Counted from the stretch's first letter, positions 1 to 10,439 are shown. The stretch is DNA of 64,000 bases from Prionace glauca (GCA_037974335.1 CM075760.1:21303291-21367290), one strand, 5' to 3'. Made by a program: numbers and translations. The notes: generated from the sequence alone by a model not told the origin.

Positions 1-142
1 GGGAGGAAAGCGGAGCACCCAGAGGAAACCCAGGCAGACACAGGGAGAACATGTAATCTTCATACAGACAATGATCTGAGGCCGGAATTTAACCCACATC
101 CCTGGGGTTGTGAGGAAGCATTGCGAACCACTGAGCCATCAT
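1..142 (-). mobile_element. tRNA-derived SINE fragment
   Basis: Read on the minus strand, this starts with a decayed tRNA-like head (a 'GGCTCAGTGGTTCGCA' A-box-like part and a 'GTGGGTTAAATTCC' B-box-like part). It continues into a body with 'CTGCCTGGGTTTCCTC', the wording of a dispersed SINE also seen at 36.45 and 50.5 kb. It is cut by the window edge. The family is inferred from tRNA likeness and recurrence; I cannot assign a named SINE. Confidence 0.6.
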
Positions 143-149
143 GACAACC

Positions 150-400
150 TCAGGTGAGGGCTTCAAACCTCACGCTTTCTATATCACTGCCTCCCTGTGA
201 AACAAATCCCTCAAAGGTCCGATGCTGTCCACTGCCCAAAGGTGAGTGAGGGCTTTGATCCCCACACTCTCTTCAATCACTTTCCCGGTGAAACATACTC
301 CTCCTATCCGGTGCTATTCCCTGCCCAAGGCCTTAACCCTCACACTCTCCATATCACTGACTGGGGGAGCTCGTCTCTCACAGGTTCACTACCCTCCGCT
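150..400. repeat. degenerate tandem repeat, period about 88 bp
   Basis: Two to three diverged units share 'TGCCCAA' followed by 'GTGAGGGCTT...CCTCACACTCT...ATATCACTG' wording. The segments near 220-243 and 308-331 line up at a spacing of about 88 bp. Short open frames across it are not convincing genes. Confidence 0.5.
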
Positions 401-440
401 GCCTGAGTCTGTTTGATAGCCTCGAACTGCACGCTGTCTT

Positions 441-2668
441 ATAAGAACATAAGAACATAAGAAATAGGAGCAGGAGTAGGCCATCTGGCCCTTCGAGCCT
501 GCCCCGCCATTCAATAAGATCATGGCTGATCTGTCGTGGCTCAGCTCCACCTTCTCGCCCTCTCCCCATAACCCTTAATCCCTTCTCTTATCAAAAACCC
601 ATCAACCCGTTTCTTAAAAATATTTAGCGAGGCAGCCTCCACCACTTCAACGGGCAGAGAATTCCAGAGATTCACCACCCTTTGAGTGAAGAAGTTCCTC
701 CTCAACTCTGTTCTAAACCGCTTCCCCTTTATCTTGAGGCTGTGCCCCCTAGTCCTACTGTCTTTTTTGAGCGGGAAGAGTCTCTCCACCTCTATCCTAT
801 CCATCCCATTCATCATCTTATACGTCTCAATGAGATCTCCCCTCATTCTTCTAAACTCTAACGAGTACAAGCCTAGTTTATTCAGCCTCTCCTCATAGCT
901 CAATCCCCTCAACTCCGGTATCAGCCTAGTAAACCTCCTCTGCACTCCCTCCAGGGCCAAAATATCCTTGCGCAGGTGCGGCGCCCAAAACTGCACACAG
1001 TACTCCAGCTGCGGCCTCACCAATGCCCTATACAGCTGCAGCAAGACCTCCCTACTTTTATATTCAATCCCCCTCGCTATGAAGGCCCGCATCCCATTCG
1101 CCTTCCTGACCACCTGCTGCTCCTGCAAGCTGGGTTTTTGCGACTCATGCACAAGAACCCCGAGGTCCCTCTGCACCGTCGCCTGCTGCAGTTTTTCGCC
1201 ACGTAAGTAATAGTCCTTCCTAACTTTCCTCCTACCAAAGTGGACCACCTCACACTTGCCAACATTAAATTCCATTTGCCATTTCCTGGCCCATTCGCCC
1301 AGCCTATCTAGATCCTTCTGCAGACTCTCCACACCCTCCTCACAATTTGCCTTTCCCCCAATCTTGGTGTCATCAGCAAATTTCGACACCCTGCACTCGG
1401 TTCCCTCCTCCAGATCATCTATATAAATGGTAAATAGCTGAGGCCCCAGCACCGACCCCTGGGGCACCCCACTAGTCACCAACCGCCAATCCGAATAGCA
1501 CCCATTGACCCCCACTCTCTGCCTCCTATTTGACAACCAATCCTCTATCCACGCTAACACCCTACCCCCAACTCCATGCCCCCTGAGTTTCTGAAATAAC
1601 CTCTTGTGAGGTACCTTGTCAAACGCCTTCTGAAAATCCAGAAAGACCACATCCACCGGCTCTCCTCTATCCACTGCCCTAGACACATCCTCATAGAACT
1701 CCAGTAAATTTGTCAGACACGACTTCCCTTTAATGAAACCGTGTTGCGTCCGCCCTATCAAGCAATTCCCCTCAAGATGCCTCGCTATTTCCTCCTTAAT
1801 GACGGATTCTAACATTTTACCTACCACAGATGTTAAACTAACCGGCCTATAATTCCACGCCTTTTGCCTGGCACCCTTCTTAAACAACGGCGTAACATTA
1901 GCCGTTTTCCAATCTTCCGGCACTTCCCCGGAATCCAGCGACGTCTGGAAAATAACCACCAAGGCATCCACTATCACCTCCGCCATTTCTTTCAGAAGCC
2001 TCGGATGCATTCCATCCGGTCCTGGGGACTTGTCCACAATCAGCCCCTCTAGTCTGTCGAGCACCACCTCTCTAGTAACAGTAATGTCATTAGGACCCTC
2101 CATTCCTACCACCTTTTCATCGCTAACATCCGGCAAATTATTCACGTCCTCCTCCGTGAAGACAGAAACAAAAAAGTTATTCAAGACCTTAGCCATATCC
2201 CCATCCCCTACCACTAGCTCCCCTTTCTCATCCTCTAAAGGACCAACGTTCACCCTAGCCAGCCTCTTCCTTTTTATATATTTATAAAAACTCTTGCTGT
2301 CCTTTTTTATATTAAGTGCTAGCCCAGCCTCATAGCTTCTCCTACCCTCCTTTATCAATTTCTTTGTCAATCTTTGTTGACATTTAAACCTTTCCCAATC
2401 CTCTTCTCGCCCACTGCTCTTAGCTACTCTAAACTCCTCCGCTTTTAATTTAACACTTTCCTTCACCTCCTTCGTTATCCACGGCTTATTACCTCTCCTC
2501 CTACTGTCCTTTTTAACCATCGGAATAAATTTCTGCTGAGCACCAAGAAAGATCTCCTTAAAGATCCTCCACTGCTCCTCAGCAGACCTACCTTCCAACG
2601 CACTCCCCCAGTCCACATTCGCCAATTCTTCTCTCATCCTACCATACTCCCCTCTATTCAAACAAAGG
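441..2668 (-). mobile_element. CR1-like non-LTR retrotransposon (LINE), 5'-truncated
   Basis: The element reads on the minus strand. Its 3' end (low coordinates) is a short run of 8-9-bp repeats of the type TTCTTATG, the hallmark of CR1-clade LINE ends. Upstream is a long open reverse-transcriptase frame. The endonuclease part expected in a full-length CR1 is missing, so the copy is 5'-truncated, the usual result of incomplete target-primed reverse transcription. At about 2668 it abuts another LINE tail on the opposite strand. It is very close to the copy at 21.07-22.54 kb (about 97% over the shared protein by eye), which suggests a recently active family. Confidence 0.85.
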
Positions 2669-2742
2669 ACGCGTGTCCGGGAATGGTAGGTGCAGGAAGG
2701 ATGTTCCCAATAGTGGGGGCGTCCAGAACCAGGGTCTATCAT
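541..2742 (-). CDS. LINE reverse transcriptase (partial ORF2)
   Basis: This 733-codon open frame encodes the reverse-transcriptase half of a CR1-like LINE ORF2. Visible motifs: KSPGPDG near residue 238, FLDFQKAFDKVPH near 367-379 with the catalytic Asp, SGVPQGSVLGP at 424-434, and the catalytic box FADDTKIGG at 455-463. The C-terminal part has the 'RRFTRLIPELRGLSYEERL' region typical of CR1 proteins. The usual N-terminal endonuclease is absent. The first 25-30 residues do not belong to the element: they read antisense through the neighbouring plus-strand LINE tail, so the true coding part starts near 2665. The protein would copy LINE RNA at a nicked target in the nucleus. As a 5'-truncated copy without its promoter it is probably not mobile. 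Confidence 0.8.
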   Translation of the reverse strand: MIDPGSGRPHYWEHPSCTYHSRTRVLCLNRGEYGRMREELANVDWGSALEGRSAEEQWRIFKEIFLGAQQKFIPMVKKDSRRRGNKPWITKEVKESVKLKAEEFRVAKSSGREEDWERFKCQQRLTKKLIKEGRRSYEAGLALNIKKDSKSFYKYIKRKRLARVNVGPLEDEKGELVVGDGDMAKVLNNFFVSVFTEEDVNNLPDVSDEKVVGMEGPNDITVTREVVLDRLEGLIVDKSPGPDGMHPRLLKEMAEVIVDALVVIFQTSLDSGEVPEDWKTANVTPLFKKGARQKAWNYRPVSLTSVVGKMLESVIKEEIARHLEGNCLIGRTQHGFIKGKSCLTNLLEFYEDVSRAVDRGEPVDVVFLDFQKAFDKVPHKRLFQKLRGHGVGGRVLAWIEDWLSNRRQRVGVNGCYSDWRLVTSGVPQGSVLGPQLFTIYIDDLEEGTECRVSKFADDTKIGGKANCEEGVESLQKDLDRLGEWARKWQMEFNVGKCEVVHFGRRKVRKDYYLRGEKLQQATVQRDLGVLVHESQKPSLQEQQVVRKANGMRAFIARGIEYKSREVLLQLYRALVRPQLEYCVQFWAPHLRKDILALEGVQRRFTRLIPELRGLSYEERLNKLGLYSLEFRRMRGDLIETYKMMNGMDRIEVERLFPLKKDSRTRGHSLKIKGKRFRTELRRNFFTQRVVNLWNSLPVEVVEAASLNIFKKRVDGFLIREGIKGYGERARRWS

Positions 2743-3023
2743 CTAAAGATACTGGGTAAACCTTTTAGGACTGAGATGAGGGGAAATTATTTCAGCGAGT
2801 GGTAAGCCTGTGGAATTCACTACCGTGGAAAGCAGTTGAGCATTGTGTGTTTTCGAACAGGAGTTAGACATAGCTCTTGGTGCGAAGGGGATGAAAGGAA
2901 AGAGGGAATGGCAGGATCAAGCTACTGAATTGGATGATCAGCCATGATCATAATCAATGGAGAAGCAGGCTCAAAGAGCCGAATGGCCTACTCGTGCTCC
3001 GAGTATCAATGTTTCTATGATCA
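2668..3023 (+). mobile_element. LINE 3'-end fragment
   Basis: The plus strand carries the 3' portion of a CR1-like LINE: 'GTAAACCTTTTAGGACTGAG', then 'GGAATTCACTACC', 'GATCAGCCATGATCATAAT', 'GAATGGCCTACTCGTGCTCC' and a tail 'TGTTTCTATGATCAATG'. It abuts the truncated 5' end of the minus-strand LINE head to head. The same tail wording recurs at 12.4, 14.6, 31.8 and 49.6 kb. Confidence 0.7.
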
Positions 3024-3281
3024 ATGTCTCTGCTGAGCACCCCATCACCCTGCACTGCCAGTTACCACTACTGCCTCCTGCCCTTTCTCTCCTCCAGTTT
3101 TTGATGTTAAATATTTCCTTCCTGTGTCGCACAGATCATCCCATTGGTTGTTCCAGGTTCATTGACTTAAATTCCTCAAAAAATAGATTAACACATCAGA
3201 AAATCTCAAAATCTCCTCATTCAAACTTACTTTGTTTCCGGCCTGATGTGTGAATTAATTATTTATTTCCCTTCTTTACAG

Positions 3282-4183
3282 TGAACATCGTAACGATTGT
3301 TATCCTCATCCGTAAAAACTGTGGTCTCTCCAGATGTGTCACTTCTTACCTGGTGGCCATGGCTTTGGCAGATCTACTGGTTATCATTCTCGACTTGATA
3401 ATGAGACAGATTCCGATTGTTTTTGAGGAGCATTTTCTTTACCTGCGGTATATCCGTGTGTGTAACATCCACGCCGTCCTGCTTTATGCAGCCACTGACT
3501 GTTCTGTCTGGTTCACTGTCAGTTTCACCTTTGATCGATTTGTGGCCATTTGCTGCCAGAAACTGAAAAAGAAATATTGCAGTGAGAAAACGGCAGTGGT
3601 GGTTCTGGGAACAGTGACAGTGCTGAGCTGTTTAAAGAACATTTTCTGGTGTTTTATGTTATTGGGTGGGTATGTGCTCTTGAATGACCCCTGGTTTTGT
3701 GAGGTAACAGGCACTGTTCTGTTGTCCCCAGTCTGGGGCACAGTCGAGTTCGCCCACAACATTCTAACCCCGTGTGTCCCATTTGTCCTGATTCTGTTGT
3801 TCAATATTATCACTGTCAGGCACATTTTAGTGAGTAGCAGAGCCCGCAGGAGACTTCGGGCTCAAAGCAGGGGGGAGAGTCCCAAAGACACACAGATGGA
3901 AAGTCGAAGGAAATCCATCATTTTGCTATTTGTTATCTCAGCCAATTTCATCCTGTTATGGTCAGTGTTAATGTTTTATTCGGTATGGAAGCGTATGTTC
4001 AATTTGGGACATAAAGCGGTATTTCTCGATGGCTTTGTGATGGAACTGGCCTTCATGCTGCAGCTCCTGAGTTGCTGCACCAACACTGGAATATATGCCG
4101 TCACCCAGACAAAGTTCAGGCAGCAGTTGAAGAATGTGCTGATGAATTCATTTACTCCAATTCTCCATTTCATTAAAAGATAA
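3282..4183 (+). CDS. GPR139-like class A GPCR, exon 2 (TM1 end to C-terminus)
   Basis: An open frame of about 300 codons runs to TAA at 4181-4183. It follows a good splice acceptor (polypyrimidine 'CCCTTCTTTACAG' ending at 3281), so it is an exon, not a whole gene. It opens with VNIVTIVILIRKNCGLSRC (end of TM1 and loop 1), the wording of GPR139/142-type receptors. TM2 follows (about 22-44, with ALADLL), then TM3 (60-90), ending in FDRF in place of DRY. TM4 is about 103-128, TM5 150-182, a basic third loop 185-212, TM6 213-236 and TM7 250-272, ending NTGIYAVTQTKFR where NPxxY is usual. Cys60 and Cys140 can form the TM3-loop 2 disulfide. Exon 1 (extracellular N-terminus and first half of TM1) is not recognised here and probably lies upstream. 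No breaks are seen. The ligand is unknown. Sharks are known to carry many GPR139-like genes. Confidence 0.85.
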
Positions 4184-5694
4184 GAAGAATGGTGTCACCC
4201 ACATCTTCCAGAAATTTCTAATTTCATTCCACATTACAAGGAGGGGAATGGGGGAAAATCCCTTTGCATCCTCCCCTCCTATTGCCAGGACAACTTTACT
4301 CCTAAACAGGATGACGTAGTGTGTCATGCAAATTAACGACCAGACTAAAAACTAGAACAAAATATTGAATTTCACGCAGAAGAGCCAAGACTTCAGTATG
4401 AAACTAGAAGATGGAAGAGGGGCTTTCAGGGAGTTAATTCATCCACAAAGTTTACTGTCCCATGAATAATACAAGTGCATGTTTGTTCAAATTTGATAAA
4501 AATGTGTCGACAGCCAATACTTTTGGCAGCTGTGTTCAAATGCATTTCACATAAGCCCAGGCTTTTCTGGAAAAATATCTTTGAAAATGACTTTTCTCCA
4601 GTCTATATTTTCTGCTAAATGAAAAAAAATATCAATATGTATGATCACGGGAGCTCGATACAGGCTAAGACCCAACACAGAAAATTGGTCTAAGGGACTG
4701 TGTAGAATGACCTTCAAGAAAGAGATCACATCCACAACCCACGAGCTCAGAGTGGAAGCTTTGTTTAAGCGAGTCATTTGGAAAATCTGGTATGGATTTC
4801 AAAATGCAAGCCACTCATGGAAAGCATTATTGTGAAAGGAGATTGCAAAGCATGCTTTTTTGGGGAGTGGAGTTTGGAAACTCTTACGTGACAATGGCCT
4901 GCGGGGGGGCGGGGGTGAATTCTGAGGAGACATCCACTTGAAGTTCAGAGCGGACACCACAGCCATCTCCTGTGTTTATAGGGGATTGTGTTACAGAGAA
5001 CCGTTGTCAGTTAAAGATTATACTTTATCATCCAAGTTAACCTTAAAATCAGTGTAACTTTGGCTAAAGATTACAATTCCTTTTAAAAATACAGCTAACA
5101 TTCATTTTAAAATCGGAAAATTCTTGTTTAAATCAGAATTGTTTGTTTAAATCTCTGAATTACAAGTAAATCAAAATTACTTGTTTAAAGCTCTTACTGC
5201 ATTCACATGTACAGACTGTTCCCTTGTCTGTCCCACATTGGGCGCCATTGTTTTTGAACTTTGCTGCTTTTCTGGGTGAACTCCAGCTCTCCATTCCTCC
5301 GGCAGCGTCACGGCTCAAACTGCGTCTTTCTCCAACCTGCGCTGCTAATCTCACACTTCCTGTTTCTGCGTGAAAACCACCTCCACTTCATTGGCGTTGG
5401 AAGAGTTTACTGCTGCATTCAATTGAATTTTTTCTTGTAATTGAGCCCGAGATTTGGACCCAGATCAGAGAGATATTTGTGTCAGTAGAAACAATAAAAT
5501 TTACCCCATTATCAGCCAGATTTTAACCCGCATCAGCATTTTGTATCATCAGCGCTTTGCAGCCGATTGCTCTCTTCTTTTTTGTTCTTCACATGTGACA
5601 TTTCCAAGTCAGATGCTAAAGAGGAAATGTCCCTGGTACTGATTCTGACAGAACTGAAAGTAACGCAGGATTGTTGTACAGCAATAAATTTACA
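4184..5694. other. GPCR 3' flank, no gene recognised
   Basis: AT-rich DNA with no convincing long frame. An exact octamer ATGCAAAT lies at 4326-4333 just after the GPCR stop; it is probably fortuitous. A short G run sits near 4901. The block near 5440-5694 resembles the DNA that precedes the tRNA-Glu copies at 13.2 and 14.2 kb, so it belongs to the duplicated tRNA array. Confidence 0.5.
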
Positions 5695-5766
5695 TTCCCT
5701 GTCCGGGAATCGAACCCGGACTGGGGTGGTAAAAGCGCCGAATCCTAACCACTGGACCACCAGGGA
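5695..5766 (-). pseudogene. tRNA-Glu-like copy with anticodon TTT, probably decayed
   Basis: The minus strand reads as tRNA-Glu over all 72 positions: acceptor TCCCTGG, D-arm GTCCAGTGGTTAGGA and T-loop GGTTCGATTCC. The anticodon loop is CTTTTAC, which gives TTT (Lys) where Glu has TTC or CTC. The anticodon stem has mismatches (CGGCG against CACCC), and the acceptor 3' strand starts ACAGGGA. I infer a decaying Glu gene, not a real Lys tRNA. Confidence 0.75.
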
Positions 5767-7789
5767 ATGTGATCCAACCTGTTTACAATATTAATTTATC
5801 CACGAATCACCTGCTTTTTATTTTATTTCGGGTTTTTTATTCACCAAATGCTAGTTTATCCTTCAAATTTTCATGTTTATATCACACACAAGTGATTGCT
5901 TCAGCCAATGAAAGCAGCGAATCCTCTTAGCTGGAACATGAAATAGACAGTGTGCTGCTTATGTGACACTTGCAGTTTCCAACCCCCAACAAACTCATCA
6001 GTGCGGCCTCTGTGAAACTTACAGGGTAACATACTGCAGGCATTCATCACGGAGAGCAACTGACACAAGTCATTCCGAAACACTATCATGTCACTTCTCT
6101 TTCTGTTTCTGTCGCTTCCTCTCATTCAGCTCCCTCTGCCTGTCCAGCTCCCAGGGTCAATTAGCTACTTGATATAGACACAGACAGTTGGTGAAACCGA
6201 GCTTTGCCTGGAAAGCAGGGAAAACGAATATATGACACACGGCATTGAGAGGAGATGGAGTTTAAAGATGACAGTACAAAGAGACAGAGATATCCCATCT
6301 TCCTGATTCAGTTACTGATGTCGGGAATGGACACAGTGCGAATTGTCCACTGTCACACTCTCCTTCCAGCCTTGAGCACGGAGTTAAGTCTTGAAATGTT
6401 TGCAATCTTGTTAGAGTAATTCAGGGTTTTGTGGAGGCCACATTTGGAATAGTGTGTACAGTTTGGATCCCCGCATTTTAGACAGAATAAAAGCAAAATC
6501 TGAGGATGATCATTATTTCTTGCCATTCAGCTATCTAAATTTTACTATGTCATAACTTTTCTTGTTTTGCCATTAATTGCTTTCTCTTTCCCCCGTTGCC
6601 TTCTCTGTTCATTGTTACCTCTTTATTTGATGATATTTCCTATTTTTGTCGCCTCATTCTCTTCAGAATCCCCAGATTCCCTATATATCGGGTTCCTTGG
6701 TAACACTGAGCAGTTCTCAGTTTGTGTGTGTGTAACCTTCAGTTTCATTAAGTTTTAGTCTTCCATTCTGTGTATCCATGTAAATTTCTGGCATTCAAGC
6801 TTTGTTTTTAAGGCCGAATTATTTCATGAGGAAAGGTTAGAGAGACAAAGTTATAGCCGCTGGAATTCAGAGTAAGAGTAGGCTACTTGATTGATATGTA
6901 TAAAATACAAAGGGGTCTTGACAAGGCGGATGTGAAGAGGATAGTTCCTCTTCTGGGTAAATCTGTAACTAGGTATCACTGTTTCAAAGTAGGGATTCGC
7001 CCATTTAAAATACCACTGCACCACAGCCTCCTCTAATGTGTGTCTGTATTTATAAATACTCATCTGTAGCAATGCCCTTCCTTGCTGTGTCTCTGCATCA
7101 TTCACTGCTCTCAGGCCGCATTCATCTTTGTCTCTCAGTTGGATTGTCTCTGTATCATTCCGCTCAATCTCACCCCTGCCTATGTCAATGACTTTTATAG
7201 CTCTCTCAAAGTGTATCGGCGCATTGGGTGATATAGGAAGTGTACAGCTTAGGGGGTAAGGATATACTTGCCTGCATAGCACAGTTGATCAAACGTTTAG
7301 ACATGGAGAGTTAGCGAGCACTGAGCCGATGCTCTACAGAGGTCTCATTCAGCCACCTAGTCTTTGAAATTTCGTAGATATTAAGTAGAGGGACCAGACA
7401 ATGACAGGGCTGATCCACTGAAGGATTCCTAAAACAGCTCCATTGCTAAACATCTCAGATATTGCAGCATTGAATATAGGGAGCCGTTGAGCTGATGCAC
7501 AGCCTGGGCCACGCTCACCTGCATGGGAACATTGCTCAGGTTTTTAACAGGAAGTATGCACAAGGATAGGAAAACATATCTTTCAAGTTATCACCAGTTT
7601 ACACTTGTATATTGCTCAGACCTACCTTACAGTCACATTCTTTGACCTGCTGCATTATTTTGATCGCTGCTTATTTCCCGGTTCTCACATTGAACTGTTT
7701 TTAGACATACATTTCTCCCCACCTGTTCTACCTTGTGTTAAGTCCCTCAACCTCATCTTCATCACTCTCTTTGTCAGCCGGAGATATCC
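5767..7789. other. spacer in the tRNA array, no gene recognised
   Basis: No long frame with protein-like features is seen. The stretch near 6290-6380 resembles 18.0-18.1 kb, which fits the segmental copying visible throughout the tRNA array. A 143-codon minus-strand frame at 6851-7282 shows no recognisable domain and I do not call it a gene. Confidence 0.4.
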
Positions 7790-8278
7790 CCTACCGCCCC
7801 GGTGTTGTATCACTTTAATCTCAAGGTTAGTGCAGCAGGTTTGAGGAATAATTATTTCCCTGTTTCCATGGAAAGGAAACAATTAGTTATGCAATGGCGT
7901 TAATATCTCTGTGAGTACCATTTACACGGAAATCTGGCCAAGGATAGCGAATTTAATACTTGCCTTCCGGCTAGTGAACATGTCGATTACAAGCTAATTA
8001 TTGTGTAACCTTGCATTTTAGTGATTTAAAGATTTGTCTATTCTCTCATCCAGACATTATCAAATAATATTTCATTATAATTGGACACATATCTACTTTT
8101 CGCTGGATTTTCTATTCCTTGGCGCTCATTTTTTTTCCTTAGTCCGTTCAGAAATTCAGCCTAACCCTGCCTCTATATTGTGTTCTGTGTATATTTAAAA
8201 TGTAGTTGCTTGTTATAATGTTTAATTCAGCACATTTCGAGCCCTAACTCACTCTGATCTATAACACAGACTGTAAAT
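7790..8278 (+). repeat. interspersed repeat, left arm of an inverted pair with 15.65-16.15 kb
   Basis: About 490 bp here reappear as the reverse complement at 15650-16145. Shared wording includes 'CAGCAGGTTTGAGGA', 'CCCTGTTTCCATGGAAA', 'AGTGAACATGTCGATTAC', 'CATCCAGACATTATCAAAT' and 'CTCACTCTGATCTATAAC'. A shorter third member lies at 57.77-58.15 kb. It carries no recognised coding capacity and its class is unknown. Confidence 0.75.
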
Positions 8279-8343
8279 TGCATGAGAGTCTCAAAATGAC
8301 TTACTGTGCACTGATTTGAGTTATTAGCTCATTATACCAATCT

Positions 8344-8371
8344 CACTGTCGAATGCTGACATTCGACAGTG
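8344..8371. repeat. perfect 12-bp inverted repeat with 4-nt loop
   Basis: CACTGTCGAATG, loop CTGA, then CATTCGACAGTG: the arms are exact reverse complements. It sits about 70 bp beyond the end of the inverted-pair repeat. It could be an element terminus or a cruciform-forming site; nothing else near it decides. Confidence 0.8.
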
Positions 8372-8527
8372 TAATCGCAGACAATCCAATTTTCTGTTCC
8401 GAGCTTTAATCTGAATTTGAATGTAATTCAATGGGAGTTTGGGGCTAGCATTTCTTGGACATTATCATCTCAGTGTCCATCATAATTTCCCATGCCCTCC
8501 GCGCCCCTCCCCCCAACGTCTCCCTCC

Positions 8528-8544
8528 CCCCCCCCCCCCCCCCG
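8528..8544. repeat. poly-C run in a C-rich stretch
   Basis: A homopolymer of about 17 C lies within a C-rich region from about 8500 to 8595. The frame overlapping it is low-complexity and not called. Confidence 0.8.
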
Positions 8545-8999
8545 GCCTCCACCTCCACCCTCCACAAACTCCAAACTCCCACCCCCGGCCGCTTCCCAAC
8601 ACCATTTATTAATCTCGATTCCACGTCTTCAGTTCCTCATCATTAGTTTTAATAGTGACATTTATCAATGAGTTGGAGCGATGGAGGGTGAGAGGGGGGG
8701 CTAAATACGCAGGGGTTCAGTGAGCTTTCAGAATTGGTGGAGTCACCAACTCCCACCCACTTTGACACGGTGCTACTCCATTCTGGAACAGGATTGATGA
8801 TAAACTGTCAGCTAAACAGAACATTATACTCACCGTGTAACCAGTTTCTGGAGGTGAATGTATGTGAAAGCAAAGGAAGGGAATATCATTTGCTGCAAAT
8901 GATAGAATGACTGTGTGACTATATCTGTAGTGACAGTGACCTGGGGTGAAGCAATGGAGACAGTAATGATGATCAATGAGATACAAATCTCAGATATCA

Positions 9000-9245
9000 C
9001 AGCAGAACTGTGAAAAGCTCATGTTGTTCAGCAGATTTCCCACAAGAAGCTATAGAAGAGGCAGAGGCTGCGAATGATCTTTGAATATGGTGAGCTGTAG
9101 TGAAATGTAGTGGAGTAGAATGTATTATTATTCATTTTGACAGGAGGAAGCAGCAAGGGGAATAAAATTATAAATTGCCGGGATTGGGCCAATGGGTTTA
9201 TTTTGTTTCTCCAGGTAGTTCAAACTGACACAATGATCGCTCCTG
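9000..9245. repeat. duplicated tRNA-array flank (paralogue at 18.14-18.39 kb)
   Basis: This segment aligns in the same orientation with 18145-18385. Shared wording includes 'CTGATGTTGTTCA'-like text, 'GAATATGGTGAGCTGTAGTGAAAT' against a close variant, and 'ACAGGAGGAAGCAGCAAGGG' against 'ACAGGAGGAACCAGCAAGGG'. In one place it precedes a tRNA-Glu and in the other a tRNA-Gln. Confidence 0.65.
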
Positions 9246-9312
9246 TTTTCCATCGGGAAGGAATTTCAGCCCCTCCTAAATCTTGGGCTGATCGGCAGCA
9301 ACAAAACCTGCA

Positions 9313-9384
9313 TTCCCTGACCGGGAATCGAACCCGGGCCGCGGCGGTGAGAGCGCCGAATCCTAACCACTAGACCACCAGGGA
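9313..9384 (-). tRNA. tRNA-Glu (CTC)
   Basis: All parts of a eukaryotic tRNA-Glu are present on the minus strand: acceptor TCCCTGG paired with TCAGGGA, D-arm GTCTAGTGGTTAGGA, anticodon loop CTCTCAC giving CTC, T-arm CCGGGTTCGATTCCCGG and discriminator A. The A and B boxes of the internal Pol III promoter are intact. An AAAA run on the plus strand at 9303-9306 gives a TTTT terminator just downstream in transcription. It reads glutamate GAG codons and looks functional. Confidence 0.93.
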
Positions 9385-9489
9385 AGATGCGAATAGCAGC
9401 CTTAATCTGACCGGTACATTTCAGCGTTTTTCAAATTCTCCACAACGGCTTGTCGAGGAACAAAAATTGTTTTGATAGAACAGGAATGA

Positions 9490-9985
9490 CTCCTTCAGCC
9501 GACAGCAAATTACTGCAGATGCTGGAACTTAAAAAACTTAAAATGCTGGAAAATCTCAACAGGCATGACGGCATCTCTGGAGAGAGAATGTGAGGCAATG
9601 GAATTGAGTCTAAACTGCCCTCTGAAACGGCCCAACAACATAGTTAGTTCAGTGGGAAATAGGGATGGACAACAAATACTGACATTGAAATCTATATTGT
9701 GTTAGCAGCATTTTATGAAATAATTAAACATTTTCATTTTGTTTCATTTCATGTCAGACAGGGTGACATATTCGGGGCTCTTATTATTTAAAACCTCAGC
9801 CCTTTAACCATTGAGACAGTTATGGTTCAGTCACAGAAAAGTGATCCACTGTGATCCAAAAGAAGGAATTTTAGTTGCTGCAAATCCCACCTCAAAACGG
9901 AAAATGCTGGAAGATTAATCAGTTTCAACAGTTTCTGTGGAGGGAAAGAGAGGGAATGATACAGGTTGCTGACCTTTGACCCTAA
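9490..9985 (+). repeat. dispersed repeat fragments
   Basis: Two fragments (about 9500-9600 and 9855-9985) carry 'GCAGATGCTGGAA', 'AAATGCTGGAAAATCTCAACAGG' and 'GGAGGGAAAGAGAGGGAATG'-type wording. The same repeat recurs at 46.87, 47.26 (inverted) and 51.62 kb. It looks like a common retroelement of this genome; the class is not determined. Confidence 0.55.
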
Positions 9986-10366
9986 CTGGAAGAAATTGAT
10001 GCTTTAATGGTTTACAAACAAGTACAGAATCAAGGAAAATAGGGAGAGAGAGGAGGAAAAAACAAATAGTTTTTTTTATCGGATGGAAGGCTGAAGTGAT
10101 TGAATTACAATGGAGATGATTGTTGTTTCCACTGACACAATCTCGCAGATCTGGGTTTAAATCTCCTAATAAATGAGAACAAAATCTCTCGCTGAGTTCA
10201 GCGCTAAACTCACCGCTTTCCAGTGATCTGGAGGCAGTTTTCATTCACAACTGTGAAATGAACAAGGTAGAAAGGAGAGAGGGACTGAGTTTGAGTCGTG
10301 ACATTTCTGGGGGATGGGAGATCTGGAATTCACCCAGGAATGAGGTAAAGTCTAAAAAAACATTAA

Positions 10367-10439
10367 CGCCCAACGTGGGGCTCGAACCCACGACCCTGAG
10401 ATTAAGAGTCTCATGCTCTACCGACTGAGCTAGCCGGGC
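10367..10439 (-). tRNA. tRNA-Lys (CTT)
   Basis: The minus strand gives GCCCGGCTAGCTCAGTCGG, then the anticodon arm with loop CTCTTAA (anticodon CTT), then T-arm GTGGGTTCGAGCCCCAC and acceptor 3' strand GTTGGGC with discriminator G. This is the standard vertebrate tRNA-Lys-CTT body. A run of seven A at 10353-10359 on the plus strand is a strong Pol III terminator in transcription sense. It looks functional. Confidence 0.95.

Noticed and set aside
968-2287. Plus-strand frames of 60-85 codons within the LINE
   Set aside because: Antisense shadows of the reverse-transcriptase frame; the same holds at 21.3-21.9 kb and 54.9-55.5 kb.
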